Assembly: GCF_032854445.1 (NCBI RefSeq)
Contig: NW_027018025.1
Location: 1-64,000, forward strand
Direction: 5' to 3'
Origin: Liolophura sinensis
Taxonomy: Eukaryota > Mollusca > Polyplacophora > Chitonida > Chitonidae
DNA: 64,000 bases
Shown here: positions 61,544-64,000 of the stretch, piece after piece
Layout: each line of letters starts with the position of its first letter
How positions within the stretch are numbered: position 1 is the first letter of the stretch
Translations under genes and position numbers: made by a program
The notes under the pieces: generated by a model
Databases searched by the model: none
Told to the model about the DNA's origin: nothing
The model's input: the letters and a program-made list of their open reading frames with translations, nothing else

Positions 61544-63739
61544 ATGCGGAATTTAGCCAGGCATCGGCAGCTGTTGAAAAATTGCAAATTTTCCTGGTTT
61601 CCATGGAGTAAGAGCCGTTGCTGGGCACGTGATTATGACATCAATGATCATTCAATTGTCACTACAGCCAAAAGTATTGGTCGGAGATCAACGCGGTTTG
61701 CACCATTCCATTTCTCGTCACAAAATACGTCGGATTAGCCTCTTGTCAGCAGCACTGGAACAATTTTTCGAATTTTGCATTTTTGCCTGGTCTTTTTGTT
61801 AATTGAAATCGGCTACACTGTACTCTGTACAACCGCGACTGGTCATTACTATATTCAACTATTGACTATATGTTATGTGCCCTTCGGTAGCCCAGAAGAC
61901 GTCAAATCTTTGGGCTAAGCCCATTTAACTCAACCAGCAATTGTCTTACTTCTAAGTCCAAGACAATCTCAATGTCTTTATCTACGTGTAGAAAAACCAC
62001 ACCATTTGTACATGAAAAACACAAGGTACTTGATACAGTCTGCTGTAAAAAGTACAACTGAACACTGACCCACTTCAGTAAGGTGCCAAAAGATGAGGAA
62101 TTGAGCCAGGCATCGGCAGCTGTTGAAAAATTGCAAATTTCCCTGGTTTCCATGGAGTAAGAGCCGTTGCTACGCACGTGATTATGACATAAATGATCAT
62201 TGAATTGTCACTACAGCCAAAAGTATTGGTCGGAGAGCAACGCAGATTGCACCATTCGATTTCTCGTCACAAAATACGTCGGATTAGCCTCTTACTAGTT
62301 GCACTGGAACAGTTTTTCCACTTTTGCATTATTGCCTGGTCTTTTTGTTAATTGAAATCGGCTACACTGTACTCTGTACAATCGCGACTGGTCATTACTA
62401 TATTCAACTTTTGACTATAAGTTATGTGCCCTTCGGTAGCCCAGAAGACCTGAAATCTTTGGGCCAAGCCCATTTAACTCACTCAGCAATTGTCTTATTT
62501 CTAAGTGCAAGACAATCTCAATGTCTTTATCTACGTGTAGAAAAACCACACCATTTGTACATAAAAAACACAAGGTACTTGATACAGTCTGCTGTAAAAA
62601 GTACAACTAAACACTGACCCACATTTATCAGGTGCCAAAAGATGCGGAATTGGGCCAGGCATCGGCAGCTGTTAAAAAATTGCAAATATCCCTGGTTTCC
62701 ATGGAGTAAGAGCCGTTGCTGTGCACGTGATTATGACATCAATGATCATTGAATTGTCGCTACAGCCAAAAGTATTGGTCGGAGAGCAACGCGGTTTGCA
62801 CCATTCGATTTCTCGTCACAAAATACGTCGGATTAGCCTCTTACCAGCAGCACTGGAACATTTTTTCCACTTTTGCATTTTTGCCTGGTCTTTTTGTTAA
62901 TTGAAATCGGCTACACTGTACTCTGTACAATCGCGACTGGTCATTACTATATTCAACTTTTGACTATAAGTTATGTGCCCTTCGGCAGCCCAGAAGACCT
63001 GAAATCTTTGGGCTAAGCGCATTTAACTCACCCAGCAATTGTGTCACTTCTAAGTGCAAGACAATCTCAATGTCTTTAATTACGTGTAGAAAAACCACAC
63101 CTTTTGTACATAAAAATCACAAGGTACTTGATACAGTCTGCTGTAAAAAGTACAACTGACAACAGACCCACATGAATAAGGTGCCAAAAGATGCGGAATT
63201 TAGCCAGGCATCGGCAGCTGTTGAAAAATTGCAAATTTTCCTGGTTTCCATGGAGTAAGAGCCGTTGCTGGGCACGTGATTATGACATCAATGATCATTC
63301 AATTGTCACTACAGCCAAAAGTATTGGTCGGAGAGCAACGCAGTGTGCACCATTCGATTTCTCCTCACAAAATACGTCGGATTAGCCTCTTGTCAGCAGC
63401 ACTGGAACAATTTTTCGAATTTTGCATTTTTGCCTGGTCTTTTTGGTAATTGAAATCGGCTACACTGTACTATGTACAACCGCGACTGGTCATTACTATA
63501 TTCAACTTTTGACTATAAGTTATGTGCCCTTCGGTAGCCCAGAAGACGTCAAATCTTTGGGCTCAGCCCATTTAACTCACCCAGCAATTGTCTTACTTCT
63601 AAGTCCAAGACAATCTCAATGTCTTTAACTACGTGTAGAAAAACCACACCATTTGTACATGAATAACAGAAGGTACTTGATACAGTCTGCTGTAAAAAGT
63701 ACAACTGAACACTGACCCACTTCAGTAAGGTGCCAAAAG
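61544..63739 (+). repeat. Four units: HOR-2 third member plus HOR-2 copy d
   Basis: Unit 61544 is the GCGGAATTTAGCC class with GAGATCAACG and ATTCCATTTC. Units 62093, 62642 and 63191 repeat 57152, 57701 and 58250 at exactly 4941 bp (nine units). Unit 63191 has private changes: CGCAGTGTGCACC, TCTCCTCACAAA, TTTTTGGTAATTG, TGTACTATGTACAACC, TTTAACTACG and GAATAACAGAAGG. Confidence 0.9.
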
Positions 63740-64000
63740 ATGCGGAATTCAGCCAGGCATCGGCAGCTGTTGAAAAATTGCAAATTTCCCTGGTTTCCAT
63801 GGAGTAAGAGCCGTTGCTACGCACGTGATTATGACATCAATGATCATTCAATTGTCGCTACAGCCAAAAGTATTGGTCGGAGAGAAACGCGGATTGCACC
63901 ATTCGATTTCTCGTCACAAAATACGTCGGATTAGACTCTTACTAGTAGCACTGGAACAGTTTTTCCACTTTTGCATTTTTGCCTGGTCTTTTTGTTAATT
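63740..64000 (+). repeat. Partial satellite unit at right edge
   Basis: The anchor is at 63740. It has GCGGAATTCAGCC, GCTACGCACGTG, GGAGAGAAACGCGG and TAGACTCTTACTAGTAG, a combination also seen in unit 41564. The window ends in the T-rich tract, so the array continues to the right. Confidence 0.95.

Larger units (their letters stand above)
1..64000. repeat. Satellite array, 549 bp tandem unit, spans whole window
   Basis: The same sequence recurs from the first to the last base. The anchor ATGCGGAATT, preceded by GGTGCCAAAAG, is found about 120 times, and consecutive anchors are nearly always 548 or 549 bp apart. All units are in the same orientation, and by eye neighbouring units differ by a few percent. 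No unique sequence, transposon insertion or inversion interrupts the array. Long homogeneous arrays with a unit of this size are known from eukaryotic heterochromatin, so a eukaryotic satellite is the natural reading. The organism and chromosome location cannot be determined here. Short reading frames on both strands repeat with the same period. They are interrupted at the same places in nearly every unit and are not annotated as genes. Confidence 0.98.

Noticed and set aside
1-64000. CRISPR array
   Set aside because: Direct repeats are 549 bp units with no short repeat plus unique spacer pattern, and no cas genes are present.

Overview
The whole window is one uninterrupted tandem array of a satellite-type repeat with a basic unit of 549 bp. 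About 120 units are anchored by the recurring ATGCGGAATT (sometimes ATGAGGAATT). No single-copy flank, recognisable protein-coding gene, rRNA, tRNA, intact mobile element or CRISPR array is visible. A 64 kb stretch of near-identical units of about 0.55 kb is typical of eukaryotic satellite DNA (centromeric, pericentromeric, subtelomeric or B-chromosome heterochromatin) and not of bacteria or phage. Species and chromosomal position cannot be told from the sequence.

Layout. Unit anchors (the A of ATGCGG) run from 428 to 63740, almost always 548 or 549 bp apart. Six anchors are followed by a short 207-210 bp unit that shares one internal 342 bp deletion junction (2080, 3932, 9632, 33468, 40259, 52004). 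Units fall into variant classes, and the classes recur in ordered blocks. A three-unit higher-order repeat of about 1646 bp fills 18.1-24.7 kb and recurs at 26.3-28.0 kb. A different three-unit higher-order repeat of 1647 bp fills 53.9-58.8 kb and returns at 62.1-63.7 kb. A module containing the short unit recurs five or six times. Larger blocks are repeated over long range: 0-6.6 kb matches 31.4-36.2 kb, 6.3-7.6 kb matches 44.3-45.6 kb, and 9.6-11.1 kb matches 52.0-53.5 kb. This is the mosaic expected from unequal exchange and gene conversion.

Quality. Most of the array is free of indels relative to the 549 bp period. Several patches (about 0-4.2, 15.2-16.7, 19.8-20.9, 39.0-40.0, 42.0-42.4, 44.2-44.7 and 46.5-48.6 kb) carry many single-base insertions and deletions. 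Three of these patches lie directly before a clean near-identical copy. That pattern suggests assembly or polishing error, possibly false duplication, so copy number there is uncertain.

Sequence structure. Each unit carries a nested stem-loop, two 5-3-5 mini-hairpins, a T-rich tract and a cluster of hexamer palindromes including CACGTG. One forward frame is interrupted by only two stops per unit, and 549 and 207 are both multiples of three. Substitutions do not look coding-constrained by eye, so the open frames are treated as by-products. I found no convincing new functional system. The most interesting material is the array architecture, the shared deletion junction and the conserved foldable elements.
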